Source: Vibrio alfacsensis (GTDB taxonomy: Bacteria; Pseudomonadota; Gammaproteobacteria; Enterobacterales; Vibrionaceae). Taken from it: a stretch of DNA of 64,000 nucleotides. Below the pieces are notes generated by a model. It was not told where the DNA came from and searched no databases. It was given only the letters and a program-made list of their open reading frames with translations. Position 1 is the first letter of the stretch, and the number at the start of each line of letters is the position of its first letter. Below, piece after piece: positions 48,999 through 59,006 of the stretch. The stretch spans positions 620,001 to 684,000 of the forward strand of contig NZ_CP032093.1 of NCBI RefSeq assembly GCF_003544875.1. Reading direction: 5' to 3'. Made by a program: the position numbers and the translations under genes.

Positions 48999-49337
48999 AT
49001 GTTTTCAGTTCTACTTGTGATTTACCTGTTGGCAGCGCTTGGTGTGATTGGCCTTGTGTTGATTCAACAAGGTAAAGGCGCAGATATGGGAGCCTCGTTC
49101 GGTGCAGGTGCTTCAAACACAGTGTTTGGCGCTAGCGGCTCAGGTAATTTCTTAACCCGAACAACTGCTATTTTAGCAACCGTATTTTTTATCGTTAGCT
49201 TGCTACTTGGCCGTATGTCAACGCACACGACTGAGTCACAATGGGTAGACCCAACGTTAGGTCAGCCAGTTGTAGAGCAAGTTAAAGATGCAGCGAGTGA
49301 AGTTCCAGCACCAGCTGGTGATGAAATTCCTCAATAA
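48999..49337 (+). CDS. secG: Preprotein translocase subunit SecG
   Basis: Inner-membrane SecYEG component of 112 aa. Two membrane segments (VLLVIYLLAALGVIGLVLIQ and TAILATVFFIVSLLLG) surround the invariant QQGKGADMGASFGAGASNTVFG loop. Start at ATG 48999, 6 nt after AGGTGG; the in-frame GTG at 48990 is part of that RBS. The C-terminal tail is Pro/Ala/Glu-rich as in other Vibrio. It is followed 18 nt later by tRNA-Leu, the same secG-leuU-metY order as in E. coli. Confidence 0.95.
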   Translation: MFSVLLVIYLLAALGVIGLVLIQQGKGADMGASFGAGASNTVFGASGSGNFLTRTTAILATVFFIVSLLLGRMSTHTTESQWVDPTLGQPVVEQVKDAASEVPAPAGDEIPQ

Positions 49338-49355
49338 GCTGTAAAGGTTTATGAC

Positions 49356-49439
49356 GCCGAGATGGTGAAATTGGTAGACACGCTAGCATGAGGTGCTAGT
49401 GCCTTTGGTGTGAGGGTTCGAGTCCCTCTCTCGGCACCA
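49356..49439 (+). tRNA. tRNA-Leu (anticodon GAG)
   Basis: Complete cloverleaf. The acceptor arms GCCGAGA and TCTCGGC pair fully, discriminator A and encoded CCA end at 49439. The anticodon stem CTAGC/GCTAG encloses ATGAGGT, giving anticodon GAG. A long variable arm typical of tRNA-Leu precedes the T arm GAGGG-TTCGAGT-CCCTC. It probably shares a transcript with secG or has its own promoter. Confidence 0.95.
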
Positions 49440-49442
49440 TGT

Positions 49443-49460
49443 ATTTACAAACTTGTAAAT
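49443..49460. promoter_or_regulatory. Palindrome overlapping the -35 of the initiator tRNA promoter
   Basis: ATTTACAA (49443-49450), AC, TTGTAAAT (49453-49460): perfect 8-bp arms. It begins 4 nt after tRNA-Leu and covers the -35 hexamer. It may be an operator for the metY-nusA promoter. Confidence 0.5.
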
Positions 49461-49480
49461 CGCCTGTTTGAGCGTATAAT
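49453..49480 (+). promoter_or_regulatory. Sigma-70 promoter of tRNA-fMet and the rimP-nusA-infB operon
   Basis: TTGTAA (49453-49458), 16-bp spacer, TATAAT (49475-49480). Start about 49487, 9 nt before the tRNA. The GC-rich stretch after the -10 (GCTCAGC) could act as discriminator. Confidence 0.75.
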
Positions 49481-49495
49481 GCTCAGCAAGTCGGA

Positions 49496-49572
<77 letters not shown>

Positions 49573-49688
49573 ATCTCTTCTTTCTTTAGGAAGAATGGAA
49601 AGGTTGGCAAGTTTGCGCAGTGCTAACCATACTGCGAGTTAAGAACAGCATTATTGGCTATTCTTAACGTATCAGGGTCCAGCAGCAT

Positions 49689-49711
49689 AAAACCCCGACT
49701 TTCGGGGTTTT
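49689..49711 (+). terminator. First terminator between tRNA-fMet and rimP
   Basis: AAAACCCCGA, CTT, TCGGGGTTTT (49689-49711), then T. Strong stem inside the operon leader, so rimP-nusA-infB must rely on partial read-through. Confidence 0.92.
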
Positions 49712-49764
49712 TTGTTATCTGAGTTTTTATAATTTAACTCAGAATGTTGCTTGGTTTTTTGATT

Positions 49765-49784
49765 GGGCTCTGAGCCCTTTTTTT
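49765..49784 (+). terminator. Second terminator just upstream of rimP
   Basis: GGGC, TCTGA, GCCC (49765-49777) followed by seven T (49778-49784). Short stem, ending 18 nt before the rimP ATG, overlapping the region needed for ribosome access. Confidence 0.75.
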
Positions 49785-49802
49785 GTTTCTGGAGTGGTTC
49801 AA

Positions 49803-50258
49803 ATGACTGGTTTAGAAAGACAACTTACTGAAATGCTTGAAGCGCCAGTAGCGGCATCAGGTTATGAGTTAGTTGGATTAGAATTCATTCGTGCAGGTGC
49901 GCACTCAACGCTACGTATTTACATTGATCATGAAAATGGCATTAATGTGGATGACTGTGCAGAAGTTAGCCGCCAAGTGAGTGCAGTATTAGACGTTGAA
50001 GATCCAATTTCTGTTGCTTATAGCTTAGAAGTGTCTTCTCCAGGTTTAGAAAGACCACTTTTCAAAGCAGCACATTACGAGCAATTTATTGGTCACGAGG
50101 TCAGCATCGTTTTGAAGATGGCTGTGGCAAACCGTCGCAAGTGGAGTGGTATTATTCACGGCGTTGATGGTGAGACAATAGCGGTTATGGTTGAAGGGCA
50201 ACAAGAAGAGTTTGCTCTAAGCAACATTTCAAAAGCTAACCTGATCCCTAAATTTTAG
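49803..50258 (+). CDS. rimP: Ribosome maturation factor RimP
   Basis: 30S assembly factor of 151 aa. N-terminal alpha/beta domain with [26 protein letters not shown], then [30 protein letters not shown] and [21 protein letters not shown], and a C-terminal Sm-like barrel. Start at ATG 49803, 8 nt after GGAG; the GTG at 49794 overlaps that RBS. First protein gene of the nusA operon. Confidence 0.94.
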   Translation: MTGLERQLTEMLEAPVAASGYELVGLEFIRAGAHSTLRIYIDHENGINVDDCAEVSRQVSAVLDVEDPISVAYSLEVSSPGLERPLFKAAHYEQFIGHEVSIVLKMAVANRRKWSGIIHGVDGETIAVMVEGQQEEFALSNISKANLIPKF

Positions 50259-50294
50259 TTCCCTAAAAAAGTTTAAGCTTAGAGGCTAAATACA

Positions 50295-51779
50295 ATGAGT
50301 AAAGAAATTTTAGCGGTAGCAGAAGCGGTATCGAACGAAAAAGCGGTACCTCGTGAGCGTATCTTTGAAGCTCTTGAGATTGCTCTAGCGACGTCTACAA
50401 AGAAAAAGTACGAAATCGAAATCGATGTACGTGTTGCTATTGATCGCAAAACAGGTGAGTTTGTTACTTACCGCCGTTGGTTGGTTGTTGAAAACGTAGA
50501 AAATCCAACAAAAGAGATTTCTCTTGAAGCAGCACAATACGACGACGAAACTGTTCAACTGGGCGATTTCATCGAAGACGAAATCCAATCAGTAACGTTT
50601 GACCGTATTACTACGCAAACAGCTAAGCAAGTTATTGTACAGAAAGTACGTGAAGCTGAGCGCGCGCAAATTGTTGAGCAGTTCATCGACAACGAAGGTG
50701 ATTTGATCACTGGTGTTGTGAAAAAAGTAAACCGTGAAACTATCGTACTAGACCTTGGCAACAACGCGGAAGCTGTGATCCTACGTGATGACCAACTTCC
50801 TCGCGAAAACTTCCGTCCAGGTGACCGTGTACGTGGTTTGCTATACAAAGTTGCACCAGAAGCTCGTGGCTTCCAACTTTTCATCACGCGTTCTAAGCCA
50901 GAAATGCTAGCAGAGCTATTCCGTGTAGAAGTGCCAGAAATCGCTGAAGAAATCATCGAATTGAAAGGTGCTGCACGTGATCCAGGTTCTCGTGCTAAAA
51001 TCGCAGTAAAAACAAACGACAAGCGTATTGACCCTGTGGGTGCGTGTGTTGGTATGCGTGGTGCACGTGTACAAGCGGTTTCTGGTGAGCTTGGTGGTGA
51101 GCGCATTGATATCGTGCTTTGGGATGATAACCCAGCGCAATTCGTTATCAATGCAATGGCTCCTGCAGACGTTGCATCTATCATCGTTGATGAAGATGCG
51201 CACTCTATGGATATCGCTGTAGAAGCTGATAACCTAGCACAAGCAATCGGCCGAAGCGGTCAAAACGTACGTTTGGCGTCTCAACTAACGGGTTGGGAAC
51301 TAAATGTAATGACGGTTGCAGATCTTCAGAAGAAACATGCTGAAGAATCTCAAGCATCTATCGAAAACTTCATGAAGTATCTAGATATCGAAGAAGACTT
51401 TGCTCAACTACTTGTTGAAGAAGGCTTCTCTACTCTAGAAGAAGTGGCATACGTGCCAGTAAATGAGCTTCTTGAAGTTGACGGTTTAAATGAAGAACTT
51501 ATCGAAGAGCTTCGTAGCCGTGCGAAAGATGCGTTAACAACAATTGCACTTGCACAAGAAGAATCTTTTGATGGTCTAGAGCCAGCAGAAGACCTACTAG
51601 GCTTGGATGGTCTAGAGCGCGAGATGGCATTTAAATTGGCAGCGAAAGGTATTGCAACACTAGAAGACCTAGCTGACCAAGGCATCGATGATCTAGATGG
51701 CATCGATGGTCTAACCGAAGAGCGTGCGGGTGAGCTAATCATGGCTGCTCGTAACATCTGTTGGTTCGGCGAAGAATAA
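50295..51779 (+). CDS. nusA: Transcription termination/antitermination protein NusA
   Basis: RNA polymerase-associated factor of 494 aa. Domains in order: N-terminal RNAP-binding domain (1-135), S1 ([31 protein letters not shown]), KH1 and KH2 ([55 protein letters not shown]), and two acidic helix-hairpin-helix repeats (about 350-420 and 425-494, [29 protein letters not shown]). The repeats bind the alpha subunit CTD and are a proteobacterial feature. It is known to control its own operon through leader terminators in E. coli, and two terminators lie in the leader here. Confidence 0.97.
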   Translation: MSKEILAVAEAVSNEKAVPRERIFEALEIALATSTKKKYEIEIDVRVAIDRKTGEFVTYRRWLVVENVENPTKEISLEAAQYDDETVQLGDFIEDEIQSVTFDRITTQTAKQVIVQKVREAERAQIVEQFIDNEGDLITGVVKKVNRETIVLDLGNNAEAVILRDDQLPRENFRPGDRVRGLLYKVAPEARGFQLFITRSKPEMLAELFRVEVPEIAEEIIELKGAARDPGSRAKIAVKTNDKRIDPVGACVGMRGARVQAVSGELGGERIDIVLWDDNPAQFVINAMAPADVASIIVDEDAHSMDIAVEADNLAQAIGRSGQNVRLASQLTGWELNVMTVADLQKKHAEESQASIENFMKYLDIEEDFAQLLVEEGFSTLEEVAYVPVNELLEVDGLNEELIEELRSRAKDALTTIALAQEESFDGLEPAEDLLGLDGLEREMAFKLAAKGIATLEDLADQGIDDLDGIDGLTEERAGELIMAARNICWFGEE

Positions 51780-51803
51780 TATTTTCAGCAAGGAGGAAGC
51801 GGC

Positions 51804-54486
51804 ATGACACAATTAACAGTTAAAGCACTGAGTGATGAGATTGGTACGCCAGTCGACCGCTTGATTGAACAACTTGCTGACGCTGGCATGAATAAGGCGA
51901 GCTCTGACAATGTTACTGATGAAGAGAAGCAGAAGCTTCTCTCTCATTTGAAAAAAGAACACGGCGATAAATCAGGTGATTCTGAGCCGACTCGTCTAAC
52001 TCTACAGCGTAAAACTCGTAGCACATTGAGTGTCAATGCGGGTGGCGGTAAGAGTAAAGATGTTCAAGTAGAAGTGCGTAAGAAGCGCACATATGTGAAG
52101 CGCAGCACTATCGAAGACGACGCAAAACGTGAGGCTGAGGAAGTAGCAAAGCGTGAAGCTGAAGAGCTTGCGAAGCGTGAGGCTGAAGAACAAGCCAAAC
52201 GCGAGGCTGCAGAGAAAGCACAGCGCGAAGCCGATGAAAAAGCAAAACGTGAAGCGGATGCAAAACGTGAAGCTGAAGAAAAGGCAAAACGCGCACAAGC
52301 TGATAAGGCTAAGAAAGACATGAATGCAAAAAATGCGGATGCTAATACGCAAGCGAAGAAAGATGCTGACGAGCTAAAGCGTCGTCAGGAAGAAACAACG
52401 TAAAGCTGAGCAAGAAGCCGCAAAACTTGTAGAAGAAGCGCGTAAACTTGCTGAAGAAAACGAAGCTCGTTGGACTGAAGAAGAAAAGAAAAAGAAAGAG
52501 CTAGAAAACTCTGACTACCATGTAACGACATCATCGTACGCACGTGAAGCGGAAGATGCTGCAGATCGTAGCTCAGAAGCTGGCCGTCGTAAGAAGAAGA
52601 AAAAAGCTTCTAACCGCAACGATGACAACGAGCGCGGTGGTCGTAACCAACGTGGTGGTAAAGCTCGTAAAGGTAAACTTGCTAAACCAACTTCAATGCA
52701 ACACGGTTTCGATAAATCGGCAACGGTAGCGAAGCAAGATGTTGTTATTGGTGAGACAATTGTTCTTTCTGAACTAGCTAGCAAGATGTCGGTTAAAGCG
52801 ACAGAAGTTATCAAAGTGATGATGAAGATGGGCGCTATGGCGACTATCAACCAAGTGATTGACCAAGAAACAGCGGCACTTGTTGCTGAAGAAATGGGTC
52901 ATAAAGTTGTTCTTCGTAAAGAGAACGAACTGGAAGAAGCAGTACTATCTGACCGTGACACTAACGCAGAATCAGTGCCACGCGCTCCAGTTGTTACCAT
53001 CATGGGCCACGTTGACCATGGTAAAACGTCTACACTTGACTACATCCGTCGTACACACGTTGCATCAGGCGAAGCGGGTGGTATCACACAGCACATTGGT
53101 GCTTACCACGTAGAAACTGAAAACGGCATGATCACGTTCCTTGATACTCCAGGACACGCGGCGTTTACTGCTATGCGTGCTCGTGGTGCTCAAGCGACAG
53201 ATATCGTTGTACTTGTTGTAGCTGCGGATGATGGTGTAATGCCACAAACAATCGAAGCGATCCAGCACGCGAAAGCGGCAGGCGTTCCTCTGATTGTTGC
53301 AGTGAACAAGATCGATAAAGAAGACGCGAACCCAGACAACGTTAAGAATGAGCTAGCTCAATACGACGTAATCCCTGAGGAATGGGGCGGTGAGAACATG
53401 TTTGTTCACATCTCTGCTAAACAGGGTACAAACATCGATGGTCTTCTAGAAGCGATTCTTCTTCAGTCTGAAGTTCTTGAACTTACTGCTGTAGCAGAAG
53501 GTATGGCATCTGGTGTGGTTGTTGAATCTCGTCTAGATAAAGGTCGTGGTCCAGTTGCAACTGTACTTGTTCAATCAGGTACGCTACGTAAAGGCGATAT
53601 CGTATTGTGTGGCCAAGAGTACGGCCGCGTTCGTGCAATGCGTGACGAATTAGGTAAAGAAATTACAGAAGCTGGTCCATCTATCCCTGTAGAGATCCTA
53701 GGTCTTTCAGGTGTACCATCTTCAGGCGACGAAGCAACAGTAGTACGTGATGAGCGTAAAGCACGCGAAGTAGCAAACTACCGTGCTGGTAAGTTCCGTG
53801 AAGTGAAACTTGCTCGTCAGCAGAAATCTAAACTAGAGAACATGTTCTCTAACATGACTGCTGGTGAAGTTGCTGAGCTAAACGTAGTTCTTAAAGCAGA
53901 CGTACAAGGTTCTGTGGAAGCGATTGCTGACTCACTACTAAAACTGTCTACTGACGAAGTGAAAGTTAACATCGTTGGTTCTGGCGTTGGTGGTATTACA
54001 GAAACTGATGCAGTACTTGCAGAAGCTTCTAACGCAATCATCCTTGGCTTTAACGTACGTGCTGACGCATCTGCTCGTCGTGCTATCGAAAATGCAAGTG
54101 TTGATCTACGTTACTACTCAATCATTTACCAATTGATTGACGAAGTTAAACAAGCAATGGGCGGTATGCTTGCTCCAGAATTCAAGCAAGAGATCATTGG
54201 TCTTGCTGAAGTACGTGACGTGTTTAAGTCACCGAAACTGGGCGCAATCGCTGGTTGTATGGTTACTGAAGGTCTAATCAAGCGTAACAACCCAATCCGC
54301 GTTCTACGCGACAACGTTGTTATCTATGAAGGTGAGCTAGAATCACTTCGTCGCTTTAAAGATGACGTTCAAGAAGTTAAGAATGGCTACGAGTGTGGTA
54401 TCGGCGTTAAGAACTACAACGACGTTCGCGTAGGCGACCAGATCGAAGTATTCGAAATCGTTGAAATCAAACGTACTCTAGACTAA
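51804..54486 (+). CDS. infB: Translation initiation factor IF-2, frameshifted in the linker in this sequence
   Basis: Essential GTPase placing fMet-tRNA on the 30S, about 894 aa. N-terminal IF2N domain ([24 protein letters not shown]), a highly charged helical linker of repeating KREAEE units (52125-52320), a second IF2N domain ([16 protein letters not shown]), the G domain (G1 [20 protein letters not shown]) and domains II-IV. The upstream frame stops at 52401-52403 after RRQEETT. The downstream frame resumes [21 protein letters not shown]. Removing one A from 52393-52395 joins them as [13 protein letters not shown] (a 2- or 5-base deletion is an alternative). An indel in an essential gene points to sequencing error. 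Confidence 0.93.
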
Positions 54487-54543
54487 TTGACTAATATTAC
54501 TAAATGTCTAGAAGACAAATAGTAATGGGTTGTTGAATACACC

Positions 54544-54572
54544 ATGGGGGGCTGGCTTGACCATCCCCCCAT
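54544..54572 (+). other. Intercistronic hairpin between infB and rbfA
   Basis: ATGGGGGG (54544-54551) and CCCCCCAT (54565-54572), 13-nt loop, followed by TCTTTC. Very stable stem with a weak U run; could attenuate or mark an mRNA processing site. Confidence 0.7.
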
Positions 54573-54595
54573 TCTTTCTATGTAAGAGAATGAAT

Positions 54596-55012
54596 ATGTC
54601 AAAAGAATTTAGCCGCACGCAGCGTGTTGCACAACAGCTGCAAAAAGAACTTGCGATGATCCTTCAGCGCGAAGTTCGTGATTCTCGTTTGGGTATGGTA
54701 ACCATCTCAGATGTAGAAGTATCTCGTGACCTTGCTTACACAAAAGTATTTGTTACTTTCCTATGTGTCGGTGAGCAAACGCCAGAATCATGCCTAGCAG
54801 CATTGCGTGAGCATGAAGTTCATATTCGTATGATGCTGGGTAAGCGTATTCGTTTACGTTTAACACCAGAAATTCGCTTCTACTACGACAACACGCTTGT
54901 TGAAGGTATGCGTATGTCTAACCTAGTGTCTGAAGTCGTTAACGAAGACAAGCGTAGACAGAAAGATGCCGGTCGTGAAGACGATCAAACACAGGCTGGA
55001 GAAGATAGCTAA
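54596..55012 (+). CDS. rbfA: 30S ribosome-binding factor RbfA
   Basis: KH-type 30S maturation and cold-shock factor of 138 aa: [46 protein letters not shown] through the typical [26 protein letters not shown] use the second of two close ATGs (54596) because it matches the family start and has AAGAG 7 nt upstream. The stop overlaps the truB ATG by one base (TAATG), so the two are coupled. Confidence 0.95.
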   Translation: MSKEFSRTQRVAQQLQKELAMILQREVRDSRLGMVTISDVEVSRDLAYTKVFVTFLCVGEQTPESCLAALREHEVHIRMMLGKRIRLRLTPEIRFYYDNTLVEGMRMSNLVSEVVNEDKRRQKDAGREDDQTQAGEDS

Positions 55013-55956
55013 TGGCTCGTCGTCGTAAAGGTCGTCCAATTAATGGCGTTATCTTGTTGGATAAACCAACAGGTATATCTTCAAATGATGCACTGCAAAA
55101 AGTAAAGCGTATCTACTTTGCTGAGAAAGCGGGTCATACGGGTGCATTGGACCCATTAGCGACGGGCATGTTGCCGATCTGCTTAGGCGAAGCAACCAAG
55201 TTTTCGCAATTTTTGTTAGATTCAGATAAACGCTACCGCGTGATTGCTAAGTTAGGCGAACGTACAGATACGTCTGATTCTGACGGCGAAGTGGTAGAAA
55301 CACGTCCAATCGATGTTGATTTAGCAAAACTAGAGTCATGCATTGATACATTCCGTGGTGAATCTGACCAAGTGCCTTCCATGTTTTCAGCATTGAAATA
55401 CCAAGGTAAGCCACTATACGAGTACGCTCGTAAAGGTATCGAAGTACCACGTGAATCTCGTAAGATCACGGTATACGAAATCGTACTTCACCGTTTCGAA
55501 GGTGATGAAGTTGAGATGGAAGTTCACTGCTCAAAAGGCACTTACATCCGTACTATCGTCGATGATCTTGGTGAAATGCTTGGCTGTGGTGCACACGTGA
55601 CAATGTTGCGTCGTACTGGTGTTGCTAAGTATCCATACGAGAAAATGGTGACACTTGAACAGTTGAATGAACTGTTAGAACAAGCTCATCGTGATGAAGT
55701 AGCGCCAAAGGAACTGCTTGATCCTTTGCTGTTGCCAATGGACACGGCCGTTGAAGATTTACCTGAGGTAAATTTAAACGCGGAGCTCACCAACCTTGTT
55801 CAGCATGGTATGCCAGTGCAGGTGTTAGGTGCGCCTGAAGGAACGCCAATTCGCATGACTTCTGGTGAAGATAAGCTGTTTATTGGGGTTGCCGAACTGA
55901 ACGATGATGGAAAAGTCGCACCAAAACGTTTGGTGGTTTTCCGAAACGAAGAGTAA
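55012..55956 (+). CDS. truB: tRNA pseudouridine-55 synthase
   Basis: Enzyme of 314 aa making pseudouridine 55 in the T loop. Catalytic Asp in [28 protein letters not shown]; tRNA-binding motif [27 protein letters not shown]; a C-terminal PUA-like domain after residue 250. Start overlaps the rbfA stop. A terminator follows, then rpsO with its own promoter. Confidence 0.95.
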   Translation: MARRRKGRPINGVILLDKPTGISSNDALQKVKRIYFAEKAGHTGALDPLATGMLPICLGEATKFSQFLLDSDKRYRVIAKLGERTDTSDSDGEVVETRPIDVDLAKLESCIDTFRGESDQVPSMFSALKYQGKPLYEYARKGIEVPRESRKITVYEIVLHRFEGDEVEMEVHCSKGTYIRTIVDDLGEMLGCGAHVTMLRRTGVAKYPYEKMVTLEQLNELLEQAHRDEVAPKELLDPLLLPMDTAVEDLPEVNLNAELTNLVQHGMPVQVLGAPEGTPIRMTSGEDKLFIGVAELNDDGKVAPKRLVVFRNEE

Positions 55957-55973
55957 CTACGTTTAGTTCAAGA

Positions 55974-56001
55974 AAATACTGGCTTTTGTGCCGGTATTTT
56001 T
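55974..56001 (+). terminator. Intrinsic terminator after truB
   Basis: AAATACTGGC, TTTTGT, GCCGGTATTT (55974-55999) with one G-U pair and T to 56001. It separates the nusA operon from rpsO. Confidence 0.85.
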
Positions 56002-56004
56002 ATA

Positions 56005-56033
56005 TTGCGTGAGTTAGGAAACTTCCTTATAAT
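56005..56033 (+). promoter_or_regulatory. Sigma-70 promoter of rpsO-pnp
   Basis: TTGCGT (56005-56010), 17-bp spacer, TATAAT (56028-56033). Start expected near 56040, giving a 67-nt leader with a stem-loop. Confidence 0.85.
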
Positions 56034-56044
56034 TCGCGCTTCGC

Positions 56045-56074
56045 GTAGCGGCTGAATCAGAGATTGGCTGCTAC
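56045..56074 (+). promoter_or_regulatory. Candidate S15 autoregulatory stem in the rpsO leader
   Basis: GTAGCGGC (56045-56052) pairs with GCTGCTAC (56067-56074), including a G-U pair next to G-C. This is similar to the G-U/G-C element S15 recognises in 16S helix 22. S15 represses its own translation in many bacteria through differing leader RNAs, so this is a plausible but untested target. Confidence 0.5.
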
Positions 56075-56106
56075 AACTTTAAACCTACTCTTATTAGGAG
56101 AGAATT

Positions 56107-56376
56107 ATGTCTCTGAATGCAGAAACTAAAGCAGCAATCGTAGCAGAATACGCACAAGGCGAAGGCGACACTGGTTCACCAGAAGTTCAAGTAGCTCTAC
56201 TTACAGCTTCTATCAACCACCTTCAAGGTCACTTCAAGGCTCACAAAGGCGATCACCACAGCCGTCGTGGTCTTCTACGTATGGTTTCTCGTCGTCGTAA
56301 GCTTCTAGATTACCTAAAAGGTAAAAATCTAGCTCGCTACCAAGACCTAATCAAGCGTCTAGGCCTACGTCGCTAA
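56107..56376 (+). CDS. rpsO: 30S ribosomal protein S15
   Basis: Primary 16S-binding protein of 89 aa: [72 protein letters not shown]. The universally conserved TGSPEVQ and HHSRRGLL motifs are intact. RBS AGGAG. Strong codon bias, as expected for a ribosomal protein. A terminator follows, then pnp. Confidence 0.98.
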   Translation: MSLNAETKAAIVAEYAQGEGDTGSPEVQVALLTASINHLQGHFKAHKGDHHSRRGLLRMVSRRRKLLDYLKGKNLARYQDLIKRLGLRR

Positions 56377-56401
56377 TCAGCGACTGCATAGCAGTTTGTA
56401 A

Positions 56402-56428
56402 AAAAAAGGGGCTTTATGCCCCTTTTTT
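56402..56428 (+). terminator. Intrinsic terminator between rpsO and pnp
   Basis: AAAAAAGGGGC, TTTAT, GCCCCTTTTTT (56402-56428). In E. coli partial read-through of the equivalent terminator supplies pnp. Confidence 0.95.
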
Positions 56429-56561
56429 GTTGCCCCTTACTTATTTTGGCTGCTATAGCTTAGCCAAATCACACTTATGCCGTTATACTACACGCGGCTA
56501 AATCTCGTTTAGAGGTTTTAATCAGCTCAATACATTACAGTCAACCACGTCGACCAAAAGG

Positions 56562-56617
56562 TCGCGACTATTAAAAATGCACTTCAGTTTAACTCAGTCC
56601 ATTTTTACTAGTCGCGA
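56562..56617 (+). promoter_or_regulatory. Long RNase III-type hairpin in the pnp leader
   Basis: An 18-nt arm at 56562-56579 (TCGCGACTATTAAAAATG) pairs with 56600-56617, one mismatch, 20-nt loop. In E. coli, RNase III cuts such a pnp leader stem and PNPase then degrades the cut end, giving autoregulation. A small competing stem CGACC/GGTCG (56551-56564) overlaps its foot. The remaining gap 56429-56695 shows nothing else. Confidence 0.88.
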
Positions 56618-56695
56618 TTCGTAATGCTTTGAGTGTCTATTAACACATTCTGAGATTTTTCTATTCATAGAGAAAATTAGAAACAAGGAATAACA

Positions 56696-58831
56696 ATGTT
56701 CGAAAAACCAGTTGTTAAAACGTTCCAGTACGGTAACCACACAGTTACCCTAGAAACTGGCGTTATCGCTCGTCAAGCTACAGCAGCAGTAATGGTTACA
56801 ATGGACGATACAGCAGTATTCGTTTCAGTTGTAGGTAAGAAAGAAGCAGTTGCGGGTCAAGATTTCTTCCCACTAACTGTAAACTACCAAGAGCGTACAT
56901 ACGCTGCAGGTAAAATCCCTGGTGGTTTCTTCAAGCGTGAAGGTCGTCCTTCTGAAGGTGAAACGTTAACGGCTCGTCTAATTGACCGTCCAATCCGTCC
57001 ACTATTCCCAGATGCATTCAAAAACGAAGTTCAAGTTATTGCAACAGTAATGTCTGTAAATCCAGACGTTCAACCTGACATCGTAACGATGATCGGTACT
57101 TCTGCTGCGCTTGCTATTTCTGGTATTCCGTTCAACGGCCCTATCGGTGCAGCACGTGTTGGTCACATTAACGGCCAACTAGTACTAAACCCAAGCAATA
57201 CTGAGCTAGATGCATCTAAACTAGACCTAGTGGTTGCAGGTACAGAATCAGCAGTACTAATGGTTGAATCTGAAGCAGACAACCTAACTGAAGAAGAAAT
57301 GCTAGCAGCGGTTGTTTACGGTCACGACCAACAACAAGTTGTTATCAATGCGATCAACGAATTCAAAGCTGAAGTGGCAACACCAGCTTGGGATTGGGTA
57401 GCTCCTGAAGAGAACACAGCACTTGTAACTAAGATTGCTGAACTAGCAGAAGCTAAGCTTGTCGAAGCGTACCAAATCACTGAGAAGATGGCTCGTTACG
57501 ATCGCATTCATGAAATTGCAGCAGAAGTAAACGAAGCGCTACTTGCTCAAGATCCTGAAGCGGATACAAAAGAAATCCACACTATCTTCCACGATCTAGA
57601 GAAGACAGTGGTACGCCGTAGCATCATCGCTGGCAACCCACGTATCGATGGTCGTGAGAAAGACATGGTTCGTGCGCTAGACGTACGTACTGGCGTTCTT
57701 CCACGTACTCACGGTAGTGCGCTATTCACTCGTGGTGAAACACAGGCGATCGTTACAGCGACTCTAGGTACACAACGTGATGCTCAAATCATCGATGAGC
57801 TAACTGGTGAGCGTAAAGATCACTTCCTACTACACTACAACTTCCCTCCATACTGTGTAGGTGAAACTGGTTTTGTAGGTTCTCCTAAGCGTCGTGAAAT
57901 CGGCCACGGTAAGCTGGCTAAGCGTGGTATCGCTGCGGTAATGCCATCTGTAGATGAGTTCCCATACACAGTACGTGTAGTATCAGAAATCACAGAATCT
58001 AACGGTTCTTCTTCAATGGCTTCTGTATGTGGTACTTCTCTTGCTCTTATGGACGCAGGTGTGCCAATCAAGTCATCTGTTGCGGGTATCGCAATGGGTC
58101 TTGTTAAAGAAGGCGACGACTTTGTTGTGCTTTCTGACATCCTAGGTGACGAAGACCACCTTGGTGATATGGACTTTAAAGTAGCAGGTACTCACACAGG
58201 TATCACAGCACTTCAAATGGACATTAAGATCGAAGGTATCACTAAAGAGATCATGCAAATTGCGCTTAACCAAGCTCAAGGTGCACGTAAGCACATCCTA
58301 TCTGTAATGGATGAAGCAATCTCTGGCGCTCGTGATGACATTTCTGAGTTCGCTCCGCGTATTCACACAATGAAGATCAGCGCAGACAAGATCAAAGACG
58401 TTATCGGTAAAGGTGGTGCAGTTATCCGTGCTCTAACGGAAGAGACTGGTACAACTATCGAAATCGAAGATGACGGTACAATCAAGATTGCAGCAACAGA
58501 AGGCGCTGCAGCGAAAGAAGCAATTCGTCGTATCGAAGAGATCACTGCTGAAGTTGAAGTAGGCCGTATCTACACTGGTAAAGTTGCACGTCTAGCTGAT
58601 TTCGGTGCATTTGTAACGATTCTTCCAGGTAAAGACGGTCTAGTACACATTTCTCAAATTGCTGAAAAACGCGTTGAGAAAGTATCTGACTACCTAGCGG
58701 AAGGCCAAGAAGTTCAAGTTAAAGTGCTTGAAATCGACCGCCAAGGCCGTGTACGTCTAAGTATGAAAGAAGCGGTTGAAAAGCCTGCTGAAGAAGCGGC
58801 TATTGAAGCGCCTGAAGCTAAAGACGAGTAA
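56696..58831 (+). CDS. pnp: Polyribonucleotide nucleotidyltransferase (PNPase)
   Basis: Phosphorolytic 3'-5' exoribonuclease and degradosome component of 711 aa. Two RNase PH domains ([27 protein letters not shown] in the first; [22 protein letters not shown] and [14 protein letters not shown] in the second), an alpha linker, KH domain ([27 protein letters not shown]) and S1 domain ([33 protein letters not shown]). The leader hairpin indicates RNase III/PNPase autocontrol. It is followed by a terminator and nlpI, the E. coli order. Confidence 0.97.
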   Translation: MFEKPVVKTFQYGNHTVTLETGVIARQATAAVMVTMDDTAVFVSVVGKKEAVAGQDFFPLTVNYQERTYAAGKIPGGFFKREGRPSEGETLTARLIDRPIRPLFPDAFKNEVQVIATVMSVNPDVQPDIVTMIGTSAALAISGIPFNGPIGAARVGHINGQLVLNPSNTELDASKLDLVVAGTESAVLMVESEADNLTEEEMLAAVVYGHDQQQVVINAINEFKAEVATPAWDWVAPEENTALVTKIAELAEAKLVEAYQITEKMARYDRIHEIAAEVNEALLAQDPEADTKEIHTIFHDLEKTVVRRSIIAGNPRIDGREKDMVRALDVRTGVLPRTHGSALFTRGETQAIVTATLGTQRDAQIIDELTGERKDHFLLHYNFPPYCVGETGFVGSPKRREIGHGKLAKRGIAAVMPSVDEFPYTVRVVSEITESNGSSSMASVCGTSLALMDAGVPIKSSVAGIAMGLVKEGDDFVVLSDILGDEDHLGDMDFKVAGTHTGITALQMDIKIEGITKEIMQIALNQAQGARKHILSVMDEAISGARDDISEFAPRIHTMKISADKIKDVIGKGGAVIRALTEETGTTIEIEDDGTIKIAATEGAAAKEAIRRIEEITAEVEVGRIYTGKVARLADFGAFVTILPGKDGLVHISQIAEKRVEKVSDYLAEGQEVQVKVLEIDRQGRVRLSMKEAVEKPAEEAAIEAPEAKDE

Positions 58832-58884
58832 TAAAGTCATCGACTTTGGTCTTTTATTAGCTTAAGAGGCTGAAAGCGTGCTAT

Positions 58885-58914
58885 AAAAGGGGAGCAATAA
58901 TGCTCCCTTTTTTT
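58885..58914 (+). terminator. Intrinsic terminator of pnp
   Basis: GGGAGCA (58890-58896), ATAA, TGCTCCC (58901-58907), with A tract before and seven T after. Confidence 0.9.
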
Positions 58915-59006
58915 GTGCTTGTTCTGTGCGTTTGTTTACATTTGTCTATATAAGACGAACGCATTACTGAGCAACCTTACGGCGGTCTAAACAGGAGTCC
59001 CAATTA

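Noticed and set aside
50555..51184. 209-codon minus-strand ORF inside nusA
   Set aside because: Ser/Arg-rich shadow of highly biased codons in nusA.
52002..52352. Long minus-strand ORFs rich in Phe/Cys/Ser opposite the infB linker
   Set aside because: They mirror the repetitive KREAEE coding on the plus strand, have no RBS, and show composition unlike any protein family.
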